NCBI GenBank assembly: GCA_025330725.1
Contig: JAIWND010000016.1
Span: 62,001-126,000, forward strand
DNA from: Chlamydoabsidia padenii
Lineage: Eukaryota; Mucoromycota; Mucoromycetes; Mucorales; Cunninghamellaceae
Length of the DNA stretch: 64,000 bases
Direction: 5' to 3'
Each line of letters opens with the position of its first letter. Position 1 is the first letter of the stretch. Below are positions 47,212-57,005 of this stretch, in pieces. The translations under genes and the position numbers were made by a program. The notes under the pieces were generated by a model, which saw only the letters and a program-made list of their open reading frames with translations, had not been told where the DNA came from and ran no database searches.

Positions 47212-48468
47212 CTACTTGATTTGTTTAGGAGTTCCGCATGCCTTTCGTTTGCGTGATGTAGGGGACAGGGTATTGCTGTTGCTGCTGCTGCTGCTGCTGC
47301 TGTTGTTGTTGTTGTTCTTTTTTTCGATGCTGGTAACCGTTTGTAACAAAATGCTTTTGAGCTGAAAAAAGTATTCCATAATGCCCGGTACAAGCATGAC
47401 ATCGGAAGGTCCACGGAGGAGGTAAAATTGAGCCAATTGCGTCATTCGATAAACACCATCGTAGTTGAGATCCATGATGTAAGTTGAGCAAGAAACACCT
47501 TCAATGAGCATGCCACCAACAGCAATCTTGTCCATCCCAGCATCCACCAACCGATCTACCATGCATTTCATTTCTTTTCCCAACTTGACCAAATCCGATT
47601 GTGATTGTCCGCATGATGATTTTCCAATTGACTTCACTTCGACCGCAAGCAAGTTGAATTCATGAAGAAATGATGAGCGATAAAATACTAAGTAGTCTGC
47701 CATGAGAGTTTCCATGTTGAATGAATCATCCTTGTTCTTTGACACACAGCATTCGCCAAGCTTTCCAAAAAGTTTGTCGTCTTTTTCGAAGATATTGATG
47801 AGGAATGGCATGATACGTTGGGAGATAAATGTTGATTCAAGGTAGCAATCGTCCATCCAATGTTCAAATTTGTCCGTCAGCGCCAGTAGTGTATCAGCAA
47901 AAACACGTCTTCGTAAACCTTGTTCGTCATCAGGTCGATCTTGCATCCAAAGTAGCATTGTCGTTTTCTTGGCTTCCCTAACATTCGCTTTCAATGACGA
48001 TGTTGATTTCAGTTGACGATCCAGGTTCAGGCACCAGGTGACAGCATCGTCAAAGATGGGCGTCCAATGTTGCTTGATATCAAGATCATCGAGAATGGCC
48101 AAGTGTTCATCGGGTTCCATGTGGTTGGTACAAGATGACTTGCGATCAATGGTGAAGAGGAAGATGTATGAGAGGGAGAGGATGCGGCTATCAGAGAGAT
48201 TTTCCAACTTTTCAGCTCCAGATTTTGACACATCACAGTATTGCTTCAAAAAATCACCCATGCTTTGCCCATCGACAATCCAATCCACATCAAAGAAGCT
48301 TTCCGCCGCAGGATCATATCCACCAGTCAAATAATTGAGCTTCACTTTCCGTAGAGGGTGATGATCGATACTTTCCCAAGATTGCTTTTCATTGTTGATC
48401 AATTGGTCGCCACTGTCATCTACGTTTGAGTCACTGCTGGTATCGAGAGCTGTTTTGGGTCCACACAT
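47212..48468 (-). CDS. Mucoromycota-type PD-(D/E)XK-like nuclease-domain protein
   Basis: A single 418-codon frame starts at ATG 48468. The conserved-looking core is ETLMADYLVFYRSS, FNLLAVEVKSIGKSSCGQ, SDLVKLGKEMKCMVDRLVDA and VGGMLIEGVSCSTYIMDL. The D...ExK arrangement (Asp in MADY, Glu and Lys in VEVK) suggests a PD-(D/E)XK nuclease fold, and I recall similar proteins in many copies in Mucoromycota genomes. Polyserine/polyasparagine and a basic tail end the protein. An upstream spliced frame (48420-48976) looks like its natural N-terminus but enters in another frame, so the gene may be frameshifted. It lies between the two inverted TGTCG arrays. Confidence 0.6.
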   Translation of the reverse strand: MCGPKTALDTSSDSNVDDSGDQLINNEKQSWESIDHHPLRKVKLNYLTGGYDPAAESFFDVDWIVDGQSMGDFLKQYCDVSKSGAEKLENLSDSRILSLSYIFLFTIDRKSSCTNHMEPDEHLAILDDLDIKQHWTPIFDDAVTWCLNLDRQLKSTSSLKANVREAKKTTMLLWMQDRPDDEQGLRRRVFADTLLALTDKFEHWMDDCYLESTFISQRIMPFLINIFEKDDKLFGKLGECCVSKNKDDSFNMETLMADYLVFYRSSFLHEFNLLAVEVKSIGKSSCGQSQSDLVKLGKEMKCMVDRLVDAGMDKIAVGGMLIEGVSCSTYIMDLNYDGVYRMTQLAQFYLLRGPSDVMLVPGIMEYFFQLKSILLQTVTSIEKKNNNNNSSSSSSSNSNTLSPTSRKRKACGTPKQIK

Positions 48469-48497
48469 TTTCGTTTTTGTCCACGTTTGTCATATTC

Positions 48498-48544
<47 letters not shown>

Positions 48545-48545
48545 C

Positions 48546-48595
<50 letters not shown>

Positions 48596-48976
48596 CCAGT
48601 TGCTGCTGTGTAAAGGAGTCGCTTTGTACAGTCCCAATTATATTATTGTGCGTGGAATTAACATTGATTACGGACGTAATCGCTGTTTCTTTTTTCCTGT
48701 CCCTCAAGATTCTTTTGCTGTCGCCGTTTGTCTGATTCTAGGTAACAGGTAAAAATAATATAAACAATCATGTAAAATGAGCGTATTTTCGGTTTGAATA
48801 GATAGACCTACCTTGATGGCAGTAGAAGCATCCTTCAAGTCGATCATGTACCAATGTTTGTATGTCTGCACTTTTTCTTCGCTGATGGTAACACCTTTTT
48901 TTTTAATATAAGACAAGTAATTTGTAAATGAATAATCGGTGGAAGAGAGGTCAAAGAAGTCTAAATAGAAAGACAT
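48420..48976 (-). pseudogene. Probable 5' exons of the nuclease-like gene, out of frame with the main frame
   Basis: Exon 48812-48976 encodes MSFYLDFFDLSSTDYSFTNY and then ISEEKVQTYKHWYMIDLKDA, ending at a GTAGGT donor. Exon 48420-48737 continues in phase, passes through a run of more than 30 Gln with a few Glu codons, and stops at 48420. The main nuclease frame begins 48 bp before that stop in another frame, and that frame is closed upstream by TGA near 48498. A one-base shift in the CAA tract or a missed intron would join them. Only a 35-nt intron fits the visible signals, which is too short to trust. Confidence 0.4.
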
Positions 48977-49158
48977 TGTAAAAAAGCATACAAAAAAAAA
49001 AAAAAGAAGGTGCGCCAATTTTTTAACTTCTAACGCGATGCTTATTTTGTGGCTGGCAAAAAATCGTCCCGCTTAACCCACACACAAAAATGCCATCAGA
49101 ATACTTTTCTGTTTTTTCACAAAAAAAGAACTATCCATGGAACGCATCTTTTGGGAAA

Positions 49159-49585
49159 TCAGAACTCGGTTGAAGGACGACGAATGTCTATAGTATGCTG
49201 TCGGATCATTTGTTAAGGCATGGCTTAGACTGTCTACTCAGTTGTCTTGAACTTGGATTCCTATCCGGGGGGTCGACGAAATTCCATATCCTGTGTGGTG
49301 GCAAGATTTCAACAGCTTGTCGTTGCCTTGCATTGGTAGTCAAGTGACTGATATTATTTCTCATGTACAGCAAGATGTGAAGAGATGGTCAGAACTAGGT
49401 TGAAGGACGACGAATGTCTATAGTATGCTGTCGGATCATTTGTTAAGGCATGGCTTAGACTGTCTGCTCAGTTGTCTTGAACTAGGATTCCTATCCGGGG
49501 GGTCGACGAAATTCCATATCCTGTGCGGTGGCAAGATTTCAACAGCTTGTCGTTGCCTTGCATTGGTAGTCAAGTGACTGATATT
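49159..49585. repeat. 197-bp tandem direct duplication
   Basis: Positions 49159-49355 and 49389-49585 are identical except for four substitutions, with a constant offset of 230 bp and a 33-bp spacer. The unit contains an open segment reading RGVDEIPYPVWWQDFNSL on the plus strand, which looks like formerly coding sequence. The high identity implies a recent event. Confidence 0.9.
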
Positions 49586-50100
49586 GCCATCTCTTCCCGT
49601 GTGATATACTTGAAATTGAAAGGTAAAAAAACAACAAACAAAAAAGTATGCACTGGTAATGTTATGATGATAATGCACTTGTTCTTGTCTTTTTCAGGTA
49701 GGTAGGCTAGTATTGATGAGAACATGAACGCTATTCCAAGTGACGACTACCTTATGGTAAGAAAAAGGAAGGCCTACTTGAAGGTGCGAAGATGAATGTA
49801 GATGCTGACTTTTTCCTTTACTTAAGCGAATACAGCAAGAGCAGGAAGAACAGCAGCATCCTAGTAACATAAAGAGCAACGGTGATCGACACGGGTACCT
49901 GGGCTGTACATACTGCTCGACGCTTATGATCCTTGAGTAACGATGAACTGTCGCTTCGAAAACATCGTTCTCTCGTTCTCGCCTATCGACTTTTTTTTGG
50001 TCAATGTAAGTCAAAACTAGCTCTCCAAACAAAAGTAAGACGATAGTTTGTATTCATTTTCGTTTTTCTTTTCCTTTTTCTTTCTCGTAGGACGTACCAA

Positions 50101-50461
50101 AATGCAAATGCAGAGGAAGAATGGCTTACTGGAACAACACATACTCTGAATTCAAATAACTGCTATCTAGTTATGGACAATATAGCAATCGAAAAACATA
50201 GAACAACCACTTGCTGACCATGGACACTGACTACTTCGCTTGTCTCACCCCTACTCTCCAGAACTGAATCCATCGAACAATTCTGGTCCAAGGTGAAATA
50301 CTAGATCAAGAAAGAAGCATTGCTGGACTCTGACACGTTATCTACAAGGATGTTGGGGGCATGCAATATGGTGACTCACAAGGACTTTCATGGATATATT
50401 CGCCATTCCATCTCCCGCTTTGATAATTGTCTCAATGGAAATACTAGTTAGTGTAGTTTAG
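50101..50461 (+). pseudogene. Decayed Tc1/IS630-like (DDE) transposase, 3' part
   Basis: Plus-strand pieces show the second catalytic Asp motif (CYLVMDN), then PYSPELNP, and after a one-base frame change EQFWSKVKY, the classic SPELNPIEQFW block with the catalytic Glu. A clean tail with HSISRFDNCLNGN runs to TAG at 50459-50461. At least two in-frame stops and one frameshift are visible, so the gene is dead. Terminal repeats were not found. Upstream sequence at 49700-50040 may be its N-terminal part but is not readable. Confidence 0.75.
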
Positions 50462-50565
50462 TTTATCTTTTTTTTTAAATGATATGATATGATTTGATAT
50501 TTTTATGTTTATACCCAATAAACTTTTTTGTATCTTTGTCTTTTACATTGTTTTTTTTTTCATTA

Positions 50566-50656
50566 GGTAGTATGTAGTATGTAGTATGTAGTATGTAGTA
50601 TGTAGTATGTAGTATGTAGTATGTAGTATGTAGTAGGTGGTAGGTGGTAGGTGGTA
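50566..50656. repeat. Heptamer tandem repeat (GTAGTAT)n then (GTAGGTG)n
   Basis: About ten GTAGTAT units are followed by about three GTAGGTG-type units, inserted between the transposase relic and the right TGTCG array. The left array has no counterpart, so the repeat expanded after the duplication. Confidence 0.9.
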
Positions 50657-50664
50657 CGATACCC

Positions 50665-50793
50665 CGACAACTGATTTGGCGACAAGTCAAAACCAAAAGC
50701 GCGACAAGTTGATCAAAAAAATCCCGACATCTGTTTTTTGGAAATCCGACATCTGTTTTTTTCAATTGCGACACCGATTTCAAAATGTCGACA
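50665..50793 (-). repeat. TGTCG box array, right copy (inverted)
   Basis: CGACA boxes (TGTCG on the minus strand) start at 50665, 50680, 50702, 50725, 50747, 50769 and 50789, at steps of 15, 22, 23, 22, 22 and 20 bp. Order and spacing mirror the left copy exactly, read in reverse. Confidence 0.85.
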
Positions 50794-50865
50794 AGTAATT
50801 CCGGAAACACTGTTTATATCGGATCACTGATTTTGGACTTTTGGCGCTTCTATCTTATTAATCCA

Positions 50866-51115
50866 TCCTCATAATTATACTTGAAAGAGCAAATAAACAA
50901 GATGGATGCCTTTCTCTTCCTTGGTGTCAATGTTTCATATATTGCTATCATTAGGCATTCATTAATCAACAGTGTCCCCAATGCATATTTCAAACGTCCT
51001 GATAAACTTTATCTTCTTTATAATGATGATAACAAGGAAGTACAAAAAGCGGGATAAAAAGTGACAGCAGCTGCATTGAAAATGTCGGGAGCTGAAAATG
51101 ATTTTTTTGCATAAA
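50866..51115 (+). repeat. Repeat block B, right copy
   Basis: This copy is in the same orientation as 46495-46790. It ends near TGCATAAACGTG, and an ACCCGACACTTC box follows just outside. Confidence 0.7.
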
Positions 51116-51144
51116 CGTGAAGAAACCCGACACTTCATCGGTAT

Positions 51145-51145
<1 letters not shown>

Positions 51146-51191
<46 letters not shown>
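51146..51191. repeat. Poly-A tract of about 46 bp
   Basis: An uninterrupted A run follows block B. It could mark a retroposed end, but I see no target-site duplication by eye. Confidence 0.9.
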
Positions 51192-51193
<2 letters not shown>

Positions 51194-52460
51194 AGTAAAA
51201 GATTTTCATATCAACAAGAGAGGTTATGTTTTTATTTTTAACATGATTAATCTTTTCAATGTGGCTTGATTACATACAGAGTTCCTTTTTCTCCAAAATG
51301 GGTTTCCTGTAACAGGCTGAAAAGAGGAACAGACAATCGTTCAATTTGAACCCCGTCAGCTTCGTGCACAGGAATTATTCATATTTGGGTTGGTAAAATA
51401 TAAAGCTATGATCAACCTTAATCACATAAACACACGTGTGTAACCTTATCATATGATAAAGTTAGCTCATACCAACTACAAGATACTTTGTTTACAAAAG
51501 ACACACACAAAAGTAAGGGGTAAGCATATGTTTTATAAGTTCCTGTTTTTTATTATAACAGTTTAAAATTTAAGAGAGGTTCTATTTTAGGATTGGTGAG
51601 ACTATACTTAATTAAGAAAAAGAGGAAGAGAAACCATCAATGTTGTTGATTAGATTCAACCAGGTTCACACGCAATTCCAAGAGCGCCGACCAAAGATTG
51701 TCGATCCATAGATTTTAGCCCAGTTCTCACGTTTTGTTAAAAGTGAGGTGGTGTAAGATATTGAGTCAAAGATAGGTGTAGTAGTGATAACGAAGTAAAG
51801 AAGTGGCTGTAGGTCTATATAAGAGAGTTAGTGTTCATTCACGTCATTAGCCGATGCTTACCTATTGACCCCCTTTCATTCTTAAGCAAAGGGACAGGTA
51901 ATTAAGGATAAACCTGATTTCAAATCCAGGAAGGTTTAGTCATCATGATCATGCTCGTTTTGACGTTAGTATACTGGTGGTTGATTGTCAAGGAAGCTGC
52001 AGTGACCTAGTTTAGATTGTTGTGATATTCCATTGTCGGGTTACTAATAAAGGCAATCAAAAGTTTAATCCTAGCCACCATCACCATCCAGTCTATCCGA
52101 TTCTTCCGTGCCTTTGTTTGTCCGTTGAGTGAATTTCTATTTATTAGTCTATAGTGGAAGAGAGAAAAAAGAGACATTAGTCACATTAGATAAAATGGAC
52201 ATCAGACATATCCATGTAATTATATTTTTAGCTTTTGCCTTTATTATCCATGGTCCCTCCGCCATCTTATCACGATCTAGACACATTTTAATACTTCTAT
52301 GTATCCTGTGTAGTAATGAGTCGAGAATGGTAAGAGGCATATCACTTAATAAGTATCCATATATACCGACTTACCTTGTTTTTCCGTCCCCATATAAATA
52401 AAAGTAAGCAATAGACCAAAAGCATACAATGTCAACTATCAGTATCATAAAAAAGAGAGG

Positions 52461-52461
<1 letters not shown>

Positions 52462-52510
<49 letters not shown>
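52462..52510. repeat. (GT)n microsatellite
   Basis: About 24 GT units lie in the gene-poor region. Confidence 0.9.
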
Positions 52511-52511
<1 letters not shown>

Positions 52512-55414
52512 AAAAAAAGTTTCTTAACTTTAGCACAGCCAAGACATACCACATTGTATTGATCACAAGCAAAGACATTTGAAAGACGTTTTCTTTTGTC
52601 AATGTTATACGATCGTAAAGTGATTGCCCTAGAATTTACAAAAAAAAAAAAAAAAAAAAAAAAAAAGGAAGTCGACTTTAATCAGTTACAAGGTTATGTG
52701 GAGGGAAGGCAAGGGATTACCTGTTTGCTAAAGCTATACCATAGGTGAAAGCAACAAGTATTTGTTAAAATAAAAAGTATAGTCTTTGTAGAATAGTGAT
52801 GAGTAAAAGTGGGTGCATTAGAATGTTGGTGAAGAGGGAAAGAAAGTTTGACAACTTCCTCCATTTCCTTTTTGTCGGTTTGACAGGTAAACAGAATACA
52901 AACCCCGCTCGCCTGATGGAGGTTTTTTTTTTAAAAAAGATGGAAAGCTCCTTCGTTATATCACTAACTATTCTTGCATTCAGAACTGGCAACCAAGTAA
53001 TTATCCCATAATCCATTCCCTCTATACATACAAATACAGCTTAAATAAAAAGGACACTAAAATCAACATCTGTTTGTTGACCAATTTACTTTTACTTTTA
53101 TGTACTTCTTCACTTTCAAATAGCGGTGTTTAAAAGCCAAATAAAAGAGAGAGGGACAAACGATTTGTTTTTTAGAGGCGTCGTGCCACTTTAATCTTCT
53201 TCTTTCTTCTTCTTCCCTCCTTTCTCTTTTTCCTCTTATTTACTCACCTTCAACATGGCATTATGACTGTACTGTATCATTGACGATGGATTGATAAACT
53301 ACTGATTACAAGCCAACTTTCGCCAACTACCACCACTTACAACGAATACACAACTTTAGCACAAATATGAAACTCACGATGGTTGGGAACGGATAGGCGA
53401 AGATGAACAAAAGCGGTGACGAAACAACTGACTCTGTGGTAATGGGGTATGTTTGACTAAAGGCGATGAATCTCTAACGAAGGGAAAGTGGATGGTATTG
53501 TGAAACTGTCTGCACCCGTCATCAAGACTTTGACACTAATACTTTTGCTTCTCTCTTCGTCTTTCTTCATGTTTAGGTAGAATTGATACATACCAACTCC
53601 TTGTGTATGGACTATGTACTGGTGATGGACAAACTAGGGGAAAAGGTAAAGCAATCAAACAACAGGAAAAAAAAATAAAAGAGGAGATGCTATAAAATGG
53701 GTCCTTCTCTTTTGAGTCAACAACTTCATCAAGGCTCTGATACTAATGCCTCTCTTCTCTCTCTTCTCTCTCTTTTTCTTTCTGTTTAGGTGAATAGGTG
53801 ACCCAAATACCAGCAAACGCAAGCAACAACTTGGGCGACTGATCATCTATTTACCTGAATCGACGCCTATGGCCGGGCGCACGGTCAAACTGGGTACAAA
53901 TCATCAACTGTCTCATCACGGAAACTCTCACCCACTTTGCATGAACGTCTTAACAAAACTCCGCCTCGATAGATCTGGGAAAAGTAAAATGATCAGCTAA
54001 ATATGTCTTTATTCAGTAGGATTAGATGATCAGACAATAGGAAAGAAACGAGCGGCTCATACTTTAACATCGGGTTGGATTGGACGATGAACAAAAGTGG
54101 TGACGGTCTCTGACATTCTCCACCTCTCATTCCTTCTTCACTCACATAATTTAGGCTCTCTTTTTATCATCCCCCTCCCTCCTTCTCACTATAGTATAGA
54201 CATAGCTGTAGACATAGTATAGAAATGACTCTGGATGTAATAAAAAAAATCATATCAAACACTTTGTGTACATAGCCTTTGTAATAAGCGAAAAAGTATT
54301 AGGTAGTTGATTGTCTGATGGCCTCATACATATGATAGGAATGAATGGTACTGAACGACATGACATTGGGACCACATATATCATTATAATGAAGCATGTT
54401 TGACGAACACAGCCTCTGATCGAGAAACTAGTCTTTTACTACAATACTTTCTCCATTTCTTTTCTTCTCCTATCACCCTTTTAGCATAATAAGTAACAAA
54501 AAAGACAGAGCTAGACTTTCGTTAAGCTCTTTTGACATTGTCAATGCAAAAAGAATGACAGGTACATATAACTTCAAACTTGGTTCGATTGAAATGAGTG
54601 CCTGAAAGCTTGACTTTTTACTGAGAATACATCATAAAAGTACACACTCGGTTTATTGGCATCGGTTTGATGACTAGGTGAGACCTGATACTCTCCTTTT
54701 TTAGACACGGGATGTAAAAAGAAAAAGAAAAAAGACTGCAAGCCTGTACATAAATATACTATGCTGTTGCTTTGGATGTCGGGGTGTGAATCATTTGTCA
54801 TACAAAGCAGCGACAGATGTGTATGCATAAAGGATGGATATGGGGAGACAAAAAAAAAAAGTAGTCGTAAAAGTACCAAGATGTTGCTGTTTCTGCTGTT
54901 TCTGTCGTTCGGATGTTGCTTGATAAAAGGAACCCGTCAGAACATAGTCGGAATTTGAAAATCTGATATGCACCGATTTGATAATAAGTGCCCACATGGA
55001 AGTAGACCCTTCTCATTTCAACTGATTCAATGTCTGTGTGTATATACTCATGAATGAAGGATGAGACCAGCCTATTTACCACCTTTTCAATGGGAACCCC
55101 GATATTACTTTTTATTCCCAAAGACGTATTCAACAGTCGATTAGACGCTTGTTCCTAACTAATTGGGCCATCTATAATTCGCTTCTTCCATATTGAAAAA
55201 AAAAAAAAAAGAACCTTCTGGTTTGTGTACAGGTTATAGTCAAAGTTAAGACAAAGAGGATAGACGATCCGTGCGTTTATTACTTTATTAAAATGACAAA
55301 CAAATAACTACCAATTTAAAGAGAGGGAGGGAAATACTATGTATATGTATATATTATAAAGATCAATAACAATGGCAAAGAAGAGTATGTAATAAGATGA
55401 TAATGACCACTGAT

Positions 55415-56902
55415 CTATTTTTTCCAGCCTACAAGTTTCAATACCCCCCCCCAAAAAAAAAGAAAATACGGGTTAATAACAGTATATGCATATTATCCAT
55501 CAACAGTTCCTTACCAGCATTCAATTGCATCAATGTCAAGACAGCGTCCATCGGGTATTCTTGTTTCTTGTTTGGATTATTTTGATCTTGTTCCTCCTTG
55601 ACTGCGTTGTTATTTGATTCGTTGCTATGTTTCGCCGTATCCACCTCTTCCGAATTATATACTATTGATCCTTCTGCCGTGTCCGTTTTTACTGGTGCCG
55701 TCGGTGATGATGTTGGTCTTGATTCAGGGGCTGGTATCGTTGCTGCCAATAGTTCTGCAGCAGCAGCAGCTGCTGCTGCTGCTGCTGAAGAAGTAGAAGA
55801 AGTATCCTCTTGAGTCGGCTCTGGTTGTTGTGGATCAGAACTGGATTCAGTGTTGATCGTACTTGACTGATCATAATCGATAGGAGAGGTAGGTAGTTTA
55901 CTATTGGTGAGAGCCTAAAAGAAGTATGTATCAGTAAAGTAAAAATTAAATATATAGCAAAAACTTACCAAGTTTAGTTGTTCCAAAAGATGTCGCTGTA
56001 ATTCAGAAGGGATCTCTAAAAGTTTGGAAGCATCAAACACAGAAGGGTAGGCTGCGAAGGAATGAGCAAGATCATCGGCCGCGGTATTTGCTGCTACTGA
56101 TTGTTGTTGTTGTTGTTGCTGTTGCTGTAAAGGAGGATGACTGAGTACATTGTTCACTACATCTTTACGTCGTTCCTTTTCTTGTCGCTTTTCCCGTCGT
56201 TTCCTAAACTCTTCTTCCGCCCAGAGAGTCTTTGCTTCGCTTTCTTCGACCCCAAAGAGTTTGCTGGCTCGTTTGTTAACCCGGCATCGAAGATCATTGT
56301 CCTTGTCTACATTATAAAAAACAAAAACAAGGTGATTAGAAGGGATGAATAGCAATCAATATGAACTTACTTCGTTCTTCATTATGGATCCGCCATTTCT
56401 TTTTCCGTTCCCTGTTAGCTGTTCTAATACTTTCTCGTTTGGCAAGATCGTAATCCTTCTGTTGCTGAGTTTGCTGTTGTTGTTGTTGCTGTTGCTGCTG
56501 CTGTTGTTGTTGTCGAGAAGGTTCAGACGATGATGGTTGGTGTTGTAAAGACGGTGAAGACGAAGAGGGAGAAGGGACACCCACGGCTGCTGCCATAGCC
56601 GCTGCTGCTGCTGCCATCAAGTTTTGGGACATGCCATGGCTGTCGAAAGCCAACATTGCTTCGTGGAGTTGTTGTTGATAGACTTGACTATTAAAAACGG
56701 GTTGCTGTTGCTGAATGGAATTACTGCTGGCCATAGTGGAAGATGGATTAGTGTGTTGTTCAGATGCAGTGGTGGTGGAAGTAGTATCCATTTCGGAGGT
56801 GCCAGGCGTTACTTGTGCTTCTGTTTTAGTGTGTGTTGATGAGGTGGTGTCAGTGTTGTTTTGATTTTCTTCCTTCAATAAGGGTTTCGTTTCGTCTGCC
56901 AT
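55415..56902 (-). CDS. DUF3020-domain nuclear protein, Q/A-rich
   Basis: Four exons (56371-56902, 55969-56306, 55515-55914, 55415-55428) give 427 residues. The basic block RESIRTANRERKKKWRIHNE, joined across intron 1 to NKDNDLRCRVNKRASKLFG, is the fungal DUF3020 signature. The basic helix after it (EFRKRREKRQEKERRK) looks like a nuclear or nucleic-acid-binding region. The flanks are low-complexity: Gln runs, two Ala runs and Ser/Thr/Pro. The last exon codes only Trp-Lys-Lys-stop. DUF3020 proteins are thought to be nuclear, but the biochemical role is unknown. GACGGGATTTGAATTT at 57004-57019 lies 100 bp upstream of the ATG. Confidence 0.82.
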
Positions 56903-56974
56903 AGTATCACGCTTGTATAAGATTGTAAAACAAAAAGGCGAAAGAAAAAAAAATGGAGCAGCGTCTTTCGAGAC

Positions 56975-57005
<31 letters not shown>

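Larger units (their letters stand above)
48977..55414. other. 6.4-kb gene-poor, repeat-rich region
   Basis: No intact gene is visible. In order it holds a 197-bp tandem duplication (49159-49585), a decayed transposase (about 50100-50461), a heptamer repeat, the right TGTCG array, block B right copy, a poly-A run at 51146-51191, a (GT)n run at 52462-52510, a poly-A run near 52641-52666, and weak relic frames around 53360-54130. All open frames are short and carry no recognisable domain. Confidence 0.6.

Noticed and set aside
48392..48752. Plus-strand frames of poly-Val, poly-Leu or poly-Cys
   Set aside because: They are the antisense of the CAA tract and have no other content.
50566..50656. 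Telomere-like or CRISPR-like repeat
   Set aside because: GTAGTAT/GTAGGTG is not the fungal TTAGGG type and there are no unique spacers, so it is a plain tandem repeat.
51146..51191. Poly-A tail of a retroelement
   Set aside because: No reverse transcriptase text or target-site duplication was visible; A runs are common throughout this genome.
54798..55133. Minus-strand 111-codon frame
   Set aside because: It has no homology and no promoter motif, and it crosses A/T runs.
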